From: Apostichopus japonicus
Lineage: Eukaryota; Echinodermata; Holothuroidea; Aspidochirotida; Stichopodidae
Assembly (NCBI RefSeq): GCF_037975245.1
Contig: NC_092578.1
Span: 680,001-744,000, forward strand
DNA length: 64,000 bases
Reading direction: 5' to 3'
The notes under the pieces are model-generated. The model ran no database searches and was not told the origin of the DNA. It was given only the letters and a program-made list of their open reading frames with translations. Positions within the stretch are counted from its first letter, which is position 1. Each line of letters starts with the position of its first letter. A program made the translations under genes and the position numbers. Shown piece after piece: positions 1-22,240 of the stretch.

Positions 1-1232
1 GCTTAAAATGGTAATATACTTTGTTTGCGGCTTTGCTTTTCATGGAAATTTATTTTTTAATTCTAAATGTGTTTATACGCTACATGACTGCAGAGACGAC
101 AACATAAACTTAAATTAAAAAACAACACCGGAAAACGAAACCTACTCAGATTATTCAAACGCTCAAATTATAAGATAGGTATCTGTGTCTACTTCACTCT
201 ATACTATAACATATGTAGGTACATATGTACTTGCGCACTGAACTGAGGGACTCACACCTATGGAACAGGGGAGCAACATCAACAACACTATTTCAGTTCT
301 AGCCAGGATTAACACTGCCGTTCTTCGAACAATGACAACAGTTAGCGTTAACACGTGAATATGTCATTTTCATCAGAAGTACTAATTAAATACTATTACA
401 ATGTCACGAGGAGAGCATAACGTTCATGCTATCAGTTGACCAGGGCGGGGTCATGTGTTTATAAAGATCTTTTTCTAACAGAAAACTTCATTCGAAAATG
501 GACTTGGCAGTCCAATTCCAGTTTGATCGAAGCTACACACATCCCCTCACGTCAGGGGTGCGTTGCTTTGTAAGGTCACTTTTACGATAGATTACTCGGC
601 AGGGTCGAGGTCCGAATCACAAAACATTATCCCACCCCTCCCACGCCATCATGACGTCAGGTGATATCTCTCATTTGAAAATGAAGTTGAATAGAGCAAA
701 GCTAGACTTTGCTGACCTTAACAAATATTGAGGATCCCGCTATGAGTACTAGACTATATGTCTAACAACTGAGAGAGGCCGAATGGACCATAATTCCTCA
801 GTGACATTCCCATGCATGCAGGGACTGTTGTGACGGTTGTGAGCGGTCAGTTGCTTTATTGTTAGACTTTATAACCTCTTAATTTATCGCTCAGGCTTTG
901 GAAACTGCACTTTAAATTTAAGCGTTGAGCTCTGAATATGTTAAAGCAGTAGAACGTTTACGACCTTGACTTGTAATGATATACGCTGTCTGGCTACAGC
1001 TCTAATGCTCTCTGGTCGGCAATCCTGTTATTAAAGTGTTTTGTGTGTCAGTTTTAATGACTCGATCTCGTATGAAGATGACTAATGAATTAAACTGTAG
1101 CCTATATCCAAACTATCTCACTTCTGTATTGTTGTGAGAGATTATGAGGTCAACAGGGATATAGGGTGAGGCGGGTAGGGGTTGGGTGGGGTGGGGGCTG
1201 GGGGGTGTGCGTGAAGCGATACAATGGTGCTG
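1..1232. other. No gene recognised
   Basis: Short frames only. The one visible structure is the G-run cluster at 1164-1206 (GGGTAGGGG, GGGTGGGGTGGGGG). Confidence 0.5.
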
Positions 1233-1455
1233 GAGCACCACTTGCTAAAGTAGGATTCGATCTCTTTTAGTATTCGATCCATTGCTATTGTAAACATATC
1301 CACCGACAAAGCTCCGTGCGAAACTTTGTAAAGTGTCCCTCTATTTTGTTTTTATGCATAGCAAAACAGGCACTTGATTCAGAGCACCACTTGCTAAAGT
1401 AGGATTCGATCTTTTCTAGTATTCGTTCCATTGCTATTGTAAACATATTCACCGA
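1233..1455. repeat. 74-bp direct duplication, 149 bp apart
   Basis: The segment at 1233-1306, starting GAGCACCACTTGCTAAAGT, recurs at 1382-1455 with a few changes. The 75 bp between the copies are not repeated. No inverted ends are visible. Confidence 0.88.
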
Positions 1456-3249
1456 AATAAAAGCAGCAGAAGCATTAAAAGTAAAATGTATTTAAGCGCT
1501 AAAATCTCTGAGAGAGCTTTCTGATTTGTACACCATTACTCTCCTTCTTTGCGAGTATGCACACCAAGTAAATGCTTCCGTAAAGTGACGTCAGTATATA
1601 TCCTAAAACTAAAATCCAATCAACTTTATTCTCAGACACCGAGTCTCAGATTCGACGGGTCAATGACTGAGTCGACCATAGTTTGCCCGCCATGTGAGTC
1701 TTCAATTGAGATTTATATTTTTACGAGGTGTTTTCTACTCTTACATATTTTTAAACTACCTCTCAATGCAATTCCATCTTCCTTAGAGGTTAGCGGCTCC
1801 AACGAGATACAAATAGTATAATCATTTCTGACGGAAACACTTTATCCAGTCTTTGAGAGTCCTTCCCTCCCGAGAGGGCGTTTGTGGTCTTCCGGTTAAC
1901 ATGAAGACACAGGTGGACCATTAACCATCTGTCCCACATTTATTAAATCAGTAACAGTACATCTATGAGTCACCTGAAATTTAACCTCAGCGTCGTCGAC
2001 TGCCGAAGAGGTTCAGAAATATCTAGATCACTGACCTGGGGTTCATCCACTTCTCACATACTGTTAGAATTTCAATTGAATGTTCGCTAGATTTTAGAGT
2101 TTTGATATAATGTGAACCGTGAACATGAATACACTCATGGTGTAGGCATGTGTTACGTTTAATTGTTATCATATGCACTGCGCATGCGTTGTTATTCTAT
2201 ACCTGTTGTATGTTAAGTTTTATTGTACGTAAGGTAATATGTGACAAATTAATGCCGTTACATGCTGTCACTAAATATGTCACAAAGACTTCAGTCTACC
2301 AACATACTCTCCTTTCACCTGTGTAACAAGATCGTATACTACTCACCCAATTCATAATTACAATAAAACTGATTTAAAAGATGGCACGGTAACAGAAAGT
2401 TGCCGAAAACAGAGATATGAGGCAAAAGCTCTGTATTAGGCCTGCATCATTAGGTACGGTATATCTGCGACTTGGAATGTGAAGAAAAATGGGTGATGCG
2501 CGTCTGTATTGCTTAACCTGAGACTGTACGCACATGCGCGGTAGAAAACAATGAAAAGAATATAATTTGCGAAACATAGCTGATCAAACGAATTTCAGTA
2601 TATATTTCGAACATTTTTCAAGATATGCTTACAGCCACACTATAACCATAAATGGAAGTTCTCGTCAAAGTATTGCAATCTTCGAGCAGCTTTCTTACAC
2701 GCAGAGTTTCGAGAATCGGTCATCTGACGCCATGTTGACTCCAGGGTGTGTCTTGTGTACTGTGTAATGTGTATTGTATATGGGCAAAGTAAATATGTAC
2801 CGTAATTTTAGAAGATAACAGTCGCGAAAATACTAATTTTTTGAGTGAAATATTTGTCATTGAGTAAAGTAACATTCCTGCAGATACACGTCCAATTGTG
2901 AAAACAGATGATACTGCTCTTATTTGTTAACAAATATATACTTGTACTACCCGACAACGTAAGCCGGCTTTATTTAGGAGCTAATAAATATTTGGTATTT
3001 GCTAACCTTTCGGGTGGAAACATTGCCTTTTATTTTCTCGCATTTCCAAGAAATGTATTGATTTCTTTCCCAATTAACCTAACTCTGCTATATACATCGG
3101 TTAAACGGTAATTCTAGAAAAAAAAACATCTAGAAAGAAAAAAACTCTTTAACTATTCAAAATTTTCTCGTAGAAATGACCGAATCACGTGATTCACGGT
3201 TTGTCTTCCGGGTATCAAAATATAGTCATTTGCCTCTCAAGGAAAAAAA
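1456..3249. other. No gene recognised
   Basis: AT-rich DNA with frames under 95 codons and no recognisable domain or splice-supported exon. Confidence 0.5.
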
Positions 3250-3673
3250 GCAACATCATAGAGGTGAACAAAGTTACATTTGGCAACATCACATGAAGGT
3301 GAACAATCTTACACAGGCAACACCATATAGAGGTGAACAAACTTACACAAGCAACATCATAGAGGTGAACACATTTACACATGCAACATCAGAGAGGTGA
3401 ACAAACTTACAATTGGCAACATCATAGAGGTGAACAAACTTATACAAGCAACATGATAGAGGTGAACAAACTTACACAAGCAACATCATATAGACGGGAA
3501 CAAACTTAAACAAGCAACATCATAGAGAGGTGAACAAACTTACACAAGCAACATCATATAGAGGTGAACAATCTTACGCAAGCTACATCATAGAGGTGAA
3601 CAAACTTACACAAGCAACATCACACAGGTGAACAAACTTACACAAGCAACATCATAGAGGTGAACATACTTAC
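3250..3673. repeat. Minisatellite, ~32-bp unit, about 13 copies
   Basis: Units read approximately GCAACATCATAGAGGTGAAC followed by AAACTTACACAA, with small length changes. Because the unit is not a multiple of three, the frame starting at 3176 that reads into it is not a gene. Confidence 0.93.
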
Positions 3674-6600
3674 GTACCAAATTATAAAGTGCTACCAAAT
3701 GGATTTCGTTTTCGTTACTACTTTCAATATCGGAAACTGCACTTGTTGACAACAATATAGTTTATCTTTGTCCTGCATAGATACTAAAATATCTGAAACC
3801 ATCGTATAAGAGACCAAATCCTTATCTTGACAATGTCACACTCGTTACTTCCGTCCTTTTCATTGACTTTATGGTGTAAAACTGACTTTATGTTAAATAC
3901 ATGATCACACCACGGGATCCCCAGGCAAGTTATTCGCCTACCACATCATCTTAATTAAAATTCGAGGAAAAGCAAAAATAACACATGACCGTACCAGACT
4001 TATATACATAGATTGAGTCGGAGACAAAATATTTATCTGCATTTGATATAAACTTCTTGGGATGATTTATAACGTGCGGAAACTGAGCAAATTTCCATTG
4101 AGCAAAATGTGGACCAAATATTTAGCCAACATGATATATACAACACCGATATACATATTATACTAAAATACGAACGTAGTTTACAGTAGGGTGGGGGTGG
4201 GGGGTGGGGGTATAGTGGTAGTAGGGTATATTGCTCTCACTCCAAATGTTATGACTGTGAACCTGACAAATGTATACACCGTAGAATAGTGTGTTTGTTT
4301 GTTTGTTACTTTGTATGCGTGTTTGCTTTACTCATGCAGTATTTATTTATTAGTTCTCAGCCGATAGTGTGGATGGATATATCAAAGGCAAAGTATAGTT
4401 TCATACTTCATAAAATATCTTACATGACAATACAGTATACTATTGAAATGAATAAAGTGGGGCTAACTAGTCTATACGAACAGGTTATTAGAGTATGAAC
4501 GCCATCATCCCACTAATAACGTGTAAAGAATATACCTGGACTTTTGCAATAATTTATAGAGTAATGATCTAGTTTTGGAGTCCCTTTGGCTGTTTGTGCT
4601 TTTACAAAAGCTCCTCGGTTATAGCAGGGAGTTGTTTGAGTGTTTCGCCTCTATATGCCACTTTCAGACTCTCTGATCAGTCGAATGAAGATATTTAAAA
4701 TCTTTCACGATACATGTCTGATCATAACGCGAGATACAGAAACAGTACTGTCGTGATATATCTAACAAGCCTACGAGGCATTAATGTTGAACAGCACAGT
4801 TAACGTTTCCACTCATTCTTCAACACACATTATAATCAGTGCAAAGACATTGCAGAGCATTGATAGTTCCAGATCGATAGCTAGTTTACTTCTTACACCA
4901 AATATTTTGTAATATTATCTCTGTCTTACACACAAAAGGGCCGGTGAATGCGCGCTCCGCCACACGCACGTTTCTTACTAAATACGATTTCTTTAAGCGC
5001 ATTCGTTTTTTATACGAGTACACCCAAACATAGCGCTGCAAGTTATCTCTGGAGTACAGAGAAGTTACTTTACCGATGGTGACCAAAACTAAGAGTAGGG
5101 TAATGCTAGAAATCTGGCGCAATTGAGACGTTAATTCCAAGTAAGTAAAAGGGAATATAGTGTTTCTTACAAGATGTACCTATATGTAGGGAAAATGAAG
5201 TGAGAATCACACCAGAATATTCCATTTTGATTTGCAATAACGATATACCTTATTTGAAACATATACTAATACCGCAAAACCACAGCAAAAACCTAGACAC
5301 AATTTTCCGTCCCATCGGAGAAGAAAGTTATCACCTTCCGTTATGATGAGATAAAGTTGTGATGTTTAACCCATTACCTAATTTCATAATTCAGTCAGTC
5401 AGTTTTGATGTCACACAAAGAGAAGTGCGGTGCCATCGCCTTTAAACTATAGTACTGCTAAGATTGGTTGCAACTTTCTTGGAGAAAACGTTTTCTTTTC
5501 AAGCCGGGAAACATCGGCATCTCTTCCTTCAACTTAAGCCTAAATAGTCATAAACAGAAGAGAGAAAATTCTGCCGAATCACTCTTCACAGAGCCTCTGC
5601 AATTAGAGACTTAAGAATAAAGAATCATATAATCATATAAAATATTTAAATGTTTGGCGCAAACTTCTCAAGATAAGATCAATTAGGTTTACGGTAAACC
5701 AAATATGGAGTTGTTCTTTTTATTAGGTTTCTAAATGTTTCATGTATTTACAAACATTACTTAAGTGGGATCATGTATTTCTGTACCTACAAATGTCAAC
5801 ATGTGCCCCACGACTATCCATCAGTTTTACATAATAGATAGTCTAGTCTTAGCTGCAAGAATGCGATAATGGACAAGATGGTGAAACTCTGCCGCAATCA
5901 CGTCAAACTTACAAGAGAGATGAGACACCTCTCAGATTCATTGGAGGTTCCGGCTTTTCCACTGATTTTGCTTCAGAAACGTCCAACAGCTTCTCTGTAC
6001 AAAGTTCCCACCCAAATGTGTATACTTCATTAGCAGTGATTTCGGAGGCTTCCACACAGTTAATTTGTGTAGGGTCGTGTAGGCACAACAGAGAACTGAT
6101 GGAGTGGAGGGTATTTATAAGTGACACCCGTTGCACAGAAGGGACATTGCCGATGAAATAAGAGAGATTGTTTTTAGTAGAAAATTTCGTCATTTTTACG
6201 AAAATATCCTCTAGTGTAGATCACATTTTGCGTGAAACTACCCTTCGGTACGGGTGAAAATCACTCCTCAAATGAGTTTCATCATTAACATATATCTACA
6301 CGTCATGTTACGTCATCATCACAGAAAAGAAGCACTGATAATTGTCATTAACCTTTCCTACAGACCTTGATGAAGAAAACTATCACACACGAGATTGCAA
6401 AGGTAACTGCCTGAGGGTTATCATTAAATATGGGAGCAATCGTCACATTCACTGCCAAACATTATTGTATAACCCGATAACAGAACTAAATATACTTCAA
6501 TAGTACATAGGATGTTACATGGTCGTACATTGACCTATATTTGTAACTCAACCTGTGGATCTTACTGACGGCATCAGTGTATTCAGTAAGAATCAGTATA

Positions 6601-9600
6601 GGTCGTATCACGTAGAGTTATAGTACAGCATCATGTAAAGCTTTTGCGGTACATCTTACATATATATTTAGTACAGCATTGAGTATAGGCTTATTTCAAT
6701 ATTTCCTTGATCCTCTCGGCGTTCCATATGCAGTTCCCAGTGCATGTGTGTATGGTACAATATGGAAATCATGTGCAAACTCAAGCGACAAAAGCATTAG
6801 AAATTCAATGACATAACGCCAACAAAAGAATAATTATAATTGATAGCCGGAATGAGAGGGTAATATACGATAGTACTAGTATATGGCAGTATATGGTTTG
6901 AACTTGTCAGAACTGGACCAAGTCAAAGTTGGTCTCTATGGATGTGATTGATAAAATGACGACTACAGCATGAATTTTTCCGTCGGGTTGTATAACATTT
7001 AGAGCATGGTATATTTTGTGACTTGTGCTCTTTGGTTCAAATTACCAATGTTCTAGGCCAAGGATCATTTCCGTTTCAGTTAATAACATACCACGATCTA
7101 TTTATACCTTACAACGTAACCGAAACACAGAAGTAAAAAAAAAACAATTTCAGTGTTAGAAAGGTAACCATGGTGACTGCAGATTTCCTATTCAAAGAAA
7201 AAGCTATTAAGGTTTAATTTAGTGAACCTAATAGTTCTTTTCGGGGGTCCATCGAACCTCGAGGGAACGGCTAACTTAAATTCGGGATCGTATAGGATAG
7301 AGAGAGTCTGGTTTGAATATCCTCCACTACTTTGTTTGGATCGACTTTTTTTTCTGATTTGATAAAAAAAAAAATTAAAAAAGGAACCTAGTACAATATA
7401 CGCAGTCCTTATTTAATAAAGAAGTAATGGAAGGTACAACAGAGCAAATGGATGAAAAGGCATAGAAAGAAAATACCGCACCGAGGATAGCAGAATGTGC
7501 TGGTCAAATAATAGACACCCAAATACATGTTTATAGGTAAGCAGAAAAAGAATTGCATTTCATACATGAACAGTATCCTGGGAGGTATATTTAGGTAGTT
7601 TTTCTCAAGCCTGGATTATGAGACTCATCAAGATATATAACTGAGCAAAATAATATATGTATGTTACATACAGTTTCACGTGCTTATCAGGAGAAAGTTA
7701 ACTTCGTTAATTTATTAATAATTAAGTTTTTATTTAGTCATCAGATCAGCATGAACAAAATGGCTCATGAGATAGACGTCTTCGGTTGCGGCGTAAATGT
7801 TACAAACCTTGAGAAAATGAACATATATATCGACTTTGGATATCTTAAGCCTTTGTTAATTTTAATATTTTATTTTAATAATTTATTTTTAGTCTGTACA
7901 TGCTATTTTAAAATGGCATCCCATATCTTTTGTAGCACGGTTAACAATAAACAATCTCAATAAATAGTATTGATAGCATACTAACACATCATATATATTT
8001 AAGTGATATGGCCGGTGTGTATCGGTTTATAGCATAACGAGTGGTGGTTGTGGAATGAGAAAGTGCCCCTCTGATGTTGCCTCCCCCCCCCCCAATTTTT
8101 GGACGCTTCCTATATCCCCTGTTAGCAGCCCAAATGGAACAGTGATATCCCTATATAAATGAAGAGCCTGTAATTTTCCCTTCTTTATAGGACCCTTCAT
8201 ACCGAGGAAGGTTACCGGTTTTAGGTAGGACTAAACCATTGTCATTCAATGAAGGAGAACACCGCTAGGCTCCAACTCACACCGAAACTGTAATTTATTT
8301 AATGCTTCGCATTCATGTTAATTGTTTACTTATATTACGAATAGTGGATCGACAAACAACCTTTGTTGTGTATTTTTTTCTTAGATTTAAATCTATAGTA
8401 TACTAAACCATTGTCTAAGTATATAGTTATATGAGCGACACAATTAACAGACCGACAGTGCATGCAGGACTTATAAAGCGATTTGATGTAAGTGCTTTCA
8501 CCATTTCAAGCATACTTCACGTTTTCGAACCTCGATATAAAAGCTTTTCCTATCTGTATAACCTGAGGGGAATACCATTCCTTGGAAGCCCCCTTTCAGC
8601 GTTTACATCGGATAAAAGAGACATGAAACTATTAACATGAGGTTAATGGCATATCGAGAAATAAATGATTTCACATCGAAATGGAAGAACTGATTGCTTT
8701 ATCAGTTGAAATGTTAAACATTAATCATTTAACCCAGAAATGGTTTCAGAGTCAGACATTTAATGAGACATGTGTGTCTCTTTCGCCGTTTATACTAAAA
8801 TATGGTGGCGCAATTCATTGTCATTCGAACTGAGCCAAGTCATAACAGTCTCTAAGGAATCGTACAGCGTGTTGTTTATATATAAGCTCATGGGTATTTA
8901 GAGAAAATTGAAATTCTGATTCTATTCCGTGCATGTATAGCTCACACGCGGAATGAATTACATTTTTAAAGTTTCCTTAATTCAAAACAGACTTTTGTTT
9001 ATATTTTTACAATTTTTTCTTACTTGTTGTCAAATTTCTTTCATTAGGAGGCCGAGGGGAGGTGAGGGGGTACGGTGGGGGGTTGGTCTCTTTGGGCCGT
9101 CAGTTATTGAGACGGGGACTAAATATTCGAATATATACATCGTCATAAAAGCAGGATTGTTTTAAGAATGGATTATTCGAACCCATGAAAACTCTCTTCT
9201 CGGAAGAATAAGCAAACTTTAGTTTAAAACTGGACTATCGATCTAAAGGTGATATTTTGCAAGACGTTATCCTCTTTTACCCTCTTTTCTTTTCGTTTAT
9301 CTGATGCATTGCTACAGAATGAAACTCACGGGAATAACCTGATTAAATTTCCACCGATATATAAAGATACAACATGTGTCTGAATCTCTTACTTAAACTT
9401 AATTTCCTCTTAGCCGAAGGGTTTACTCTCTATGTATTCCCCAATAGGGCTAAGTATAACTATGTATAGTTATAACCTTCGACACACATGCCAAGTTTTT
9501 GCTTGGGCTTCCTTGAACTAAAGTAATAATATTCTCCCTCAACTAATGATTGAAAAACCTTACTGTTTCATGAAGAAGAAAATAGGAAAATGAAAAAAAC

Positions 9601-11000
9601 AGTAACGCAGTCACGTTCTCCATCCAGATTTGCACAAGATGTTTTATAATTTAGTACGAGGGTCAACCATATGTAGTTTTCTTTATGTTGGTTTCTTTAC
9701 TAATGTGTTTCCTTCGTTTTCTTTGTGGATACGCTATCAGCGCGACCATAGTAGTATAACCTTTTTTTCCATCAGAATAGACGTCTTGCTTAAAAGGTAT
9801 CCTCTTATTTTTATTCCTCAATCCAGATGAAGGAAAATTGTAGGTATTTTATTTCTCAATTTAAAGTATATAATTTTCTGCCTACGGAGCGGCTTTTCTG
9901 TGAAAGTACCCTTCAAAATTTGCAGTTGATGATTATATAGTGTGGTCAAATTTCTCTCGAGTGTTTACTCAAATTCGACAGCTGTGCAAGCGGTTGTCCC
10001 GGTGCTGCCCACCGAAAGTGGTGATAATTTAATCTGTGAAAATATTTGTTTCGGCATATTACACAATAACTTAAATCAATGAAAAGGCGGTTGTATGTGG
10101 AACTGAAAGTATATATATACAATTCACGGATCTAATTATCATTCCATATATACTGCAATACATGTAGAAATTTAGTTTTTTTCTCGAACGGCTTACAAAC
10201 ATTTTCTGCAGACCTCACATGCGAAAGCGCGCGGCGCATAAACTGAAAGTTAGTAGCGGTTGCTATAGCAACACAAAGCGGGCGGAAACAGCTGTCATAT
10301 TTATATTTTTTCCTTTCTAATTGCATTCTTTCATCCAAAGAGGGCCAATTCACTCCTTGAGAGGTATCCAGTGTGGTCACTCTTTGGGGTGTATTGTCAA
10401 TGGTTTTTAGCTTCAAATCTAGCTCCAAGTTATTGCGAAAATAGCCTCTAAGTTAGAGTTACCCTGTGAGCGAAGACGCTCTTCAGTAGGAGTGTACATC
10501 ACTCCCCAAATAGTTGATGTAGACTACCTGACCCCCCCCCCCTCATTATATCTCTATACATGTTTAGAGACACCCTTAAAGTCACGAAGTATGATTCTGT
10601 GTACAAAATATTTCATGTACACAATGCGAATGATGTACAATAAGTATCGTCCTGTTGTGACGTCATACTCTGTACTTTCCAAGCTTGATCTTCGAAAAAG
10701 ACTCTTAGCCATCGAAACTAACCAGACATTCCTGTCCAATTAATCTGGAAGTGGAGCCAGACTCCACTGATGCATAAAATATGCACATGCCTACACAAGG
10801 CCTACATTAGACCTAATGAACTTAAATCATAACTAAATCTATGGTTATCGTTTATTTCAAAGTACGATTTCTGTTAAATTCCTGACAGCCACATGCATGC
10901 AAAGTGATGTCGATTCACTGTTTTATGTAAGGATCGAGCTAGCTACAACGCCCTTTACAAAACCAGAGAAACTGATCCACGGAATCATAATAAGAGATTT
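3674..11000. other. Gene-poor stretch; one exon-like frame on the minus strand
   Basis: G-run tracts occur at 4188-4210 and 9055-9086, with poly-A/T runs near 7135 and 7370. The minus-strand frame 5909-6193 (about 94 residues, ATG in an AAAAATGA context, ending at a TTGTAAGTTT donor-like site) has fairly normal composition, but I recognise no family. Everything else is shorter or low-complexity. Confidence 0.45.
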
Positions 11001-11134
11001 TAGATAGATGGATTGATGAATGGATGGATGGATGGACGGATGCATGGATGTAAGGGTGGACAGATGGATTGATGGACGGACGGACGGCGGACAGACGGAC
11101 GGATCGATGGATGGATGGATAGATAGATAGATAC
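11001..11134. repeat. GATG/GACG/GATA tetranucleotide microsatellite
   Basis: Imperfect runs of GATG, GACG and, at the end, GATA. The antisense frames rich in Ser-Ile-His-Pro that cross it are repeat translations. Confidence 0.93.
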
Positions 11135-11927
11135 ATGCCCTTCGTAATAATATCAATGTATACAGCTTGCTGTGACTATTTTGTGATATACTCACCTTTG
11201 CATCGTTAAATAATATTCCACAGGATGTCATGCTTATTAGTGATGATGATGACAATAGTGTAGTGACATGTCGCTATGGAATAATCGGTAATCCGCCGGA
11301 ATATAATTCGAGAAGGGCAAGATGTGTTATACACTGTGTTTGTTGAAAACAATGCAATGGACCGGCTCGTAGACGGCAGATGTGTCCTTGATAGTTATTC
11401 ATCATAACGGAGGATAAATGTTACTGTCTTAACTTTACTGGCTATACCAATTGTAATAAGAAAAATATGCTTCCAATCAAGAATAGGGAATAAGTTATCC
11501 ATCATATTTGGATTTCATTTTTTATCGTATAACATGTTTTTAAGCCAGGTTTACATTATTCGTTAGCTTGTGTTTTTATACAGAATTCAAAACCAAAGGA
11601 CCCTTCATCCATTAAGCCGTCACCAAATTTGACATCCAACTTTTCAATCGAATGTTACTTTTAGAATAACTCATTAAAAACACCAAAATTATTTCATTTT
11701 GTCAATCTTATCTGACGTTTGTTCTTCATAAAGTCAACGATCTAACTGTAGTTTGGTTTTGGAAATGCGCAAGAGGAACACAATCCAAGGCTAAGTGAAC
11801 ATGAGCGAATAAAGTGTTGTGCCTTAGATGAATATTGAAGTAATTCTTAACATGAATATCACACTGTATACAATATATCAATTTTGTTACGTCAGCACTG
11901 CATGTGAGTCGCTCTTCTGTGAATTCA

Positions 11928-12117
11928 ATGCATGTGAATATTATGATCTTCTATAAGTTCACTGCATTTTAAAATTACTATCTTCTACAAATTCGCTGCA
12001 TTTTAACTTTACGATCTTCTATAATTTCAGTGCATGTTAACATTACAATATTCTATAAATTCATTGTGTGAATAATACCTTCCATAAATTCACTACATGT
12101 TAACATTTCGATCTGTT
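11928..12117. repeat. Degenerate tandem repeat, ~45-bp unit
   Basis: About five units carry GATCTTCTATAA-like and TTCACTGCATTTTAA-like words at regular spacing. Copies are clearly diverged. Confidence 0.75.
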
Positions 12118-13235
12118 AGAAGCTCGCCTCTTGCAATGCCTCGAAACAACGTTCAATACTTCTGTGTCATTGACTTCACATCAAAATTGTATGAAAAGGC
12201 ATCACACTTGGGTGGGAAAGAGTGAGTATAGGGGTGGGGAGGGGAGGGGGCTGTGAAATTTAAAGAACATTAAAGTCCGTTACTATACTGCTCTTCGAAA
12301 TGACCAACGCCCCTTTCGATCTCCCGTCAATGGATGTATAGCTTATTCTATCAGTTTTTAAGTTCGTATTTAATTAATCTGATTATAGACAGGCAGTCAA
12401 ACCTGTAACTTCCTGGTCACATCTGCAGGGATAGGCCATATAGCCTAACGTTAGCTGAACGTCACTTAAACGTTCGATATACATAATCCTTTAGACTAAT
12501 TTGCTATACTAATATCTTCATGACGAAAGTTGATATACTCATTAAGTGATGATGTTTATAACAAATTTAATTGTGTCAGTTATTCATAACAATAAAAACT
12601 GATAAATAATGCTTCATAATCGGCTCTCGTGGAATTATTAAGACTACCTCATATATATGATAACGAGAAGTATTATAGGATACTAGATATTCAGAAATGA
12701 ACTGAACTGTAGCTGTTGTTCGAACAGAATTATCCAAAAGAAGTTATTTCTTGAATAAGAAAGTTTTGGTCTGAACGAATCCCCGTGGGTATAGTAACAA
12801 CATGAATTTGGAATTTGTCCCCGCTGTCAGAAACAAGATGGATGACTTATTCCATTGATGCGTTTCACACTGTCTTGCAGGTAAATTTATGTTCTTAATT
12901 ATTCTAACAGACACGCTGAGTTGAATGTGACGCAAGCCACTGATAAGTTATACTATATAGTCATGCCTCAGCTGGCCAGGTATGTAACAGAACGCGCTCT
13001 CTCTCTTTGACTTATGTTGGATGTCTGCACTTTCGCGAGAGACCAACAAATACTGGAGGCTCGAAGTGATCATTTAGCACGTGGCAACGAGGCATGGAAC
13101 ATTGAGAGTGTTAAGACAAAAATATACGAACTTCCCTCGATGACGGTGTGGAAATATTTCATATGGCTTACCAATACTCTTAAACGTGCTTTCTGTAATG
13201 CATTATATAGCCATATGACAGTTATATCCCAGTTT

Positions 13236-21749
<8,514 letters not shown>

Positions 21750-22240
21750 CCTCACCACCATTATCATCACCATCATCACTACAACCATTATCATCACCAC
21801 CATTATCATCATCATAATCATCATTATAACCACCACCATAACCATCATCATCACTGCCACCACTATTATCTCCATTATTATCATCATCGTCATCACTACC
21901 ATTATCATCAGCACCAGTATCATCACCATTGTCATCACCATCACCATCACCACCACCACCACCATTATCATCATCACCATCATTATCACCACCACCATAA
22001 CCAATATCATCACCACCACCATCACCTCCATTATTATCATCATCGTCAACACTACCATCATCATCACCACCACTATCATCACCATCACCACCACCACCAT
22101 TATCATCATTATCACCACCACCATAACCATCATTATCACCACCACCACTATCATCTCCATCATCATCATCGTCATCACTTCCATCATCATCACAACCACT
22201 ATCATCATCATTATCATCACCACCACAATTATCACCATCA
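21750..22240. repeat. CAT/CAC trinucleotide tract, 490 bp
   Basis: Built from CAT, CAC, ATT and ACC triplets in register. Because the triplet register holds, one frame on each strand stays open across the tract: 208 residues of Ile/Thr on + and 179 residues of Met/Val on -. Neither looks like a real protein. Confidence 0.95.

Noticed and set aside
4886-5140. 84-residue minus frame with a hydrophobic N-terminal stretch as a secreted protein
   Set aside because: The leader-like stretch is weak, the rest is unrecognised, and no splice or promoter evidence links it to the frame at 5909-6193.
10923-11255. 110-residue minus frame rich in Ser-Ile-His-Pro
   Set aside because: Translation of the tetranucleotide microsatellite.
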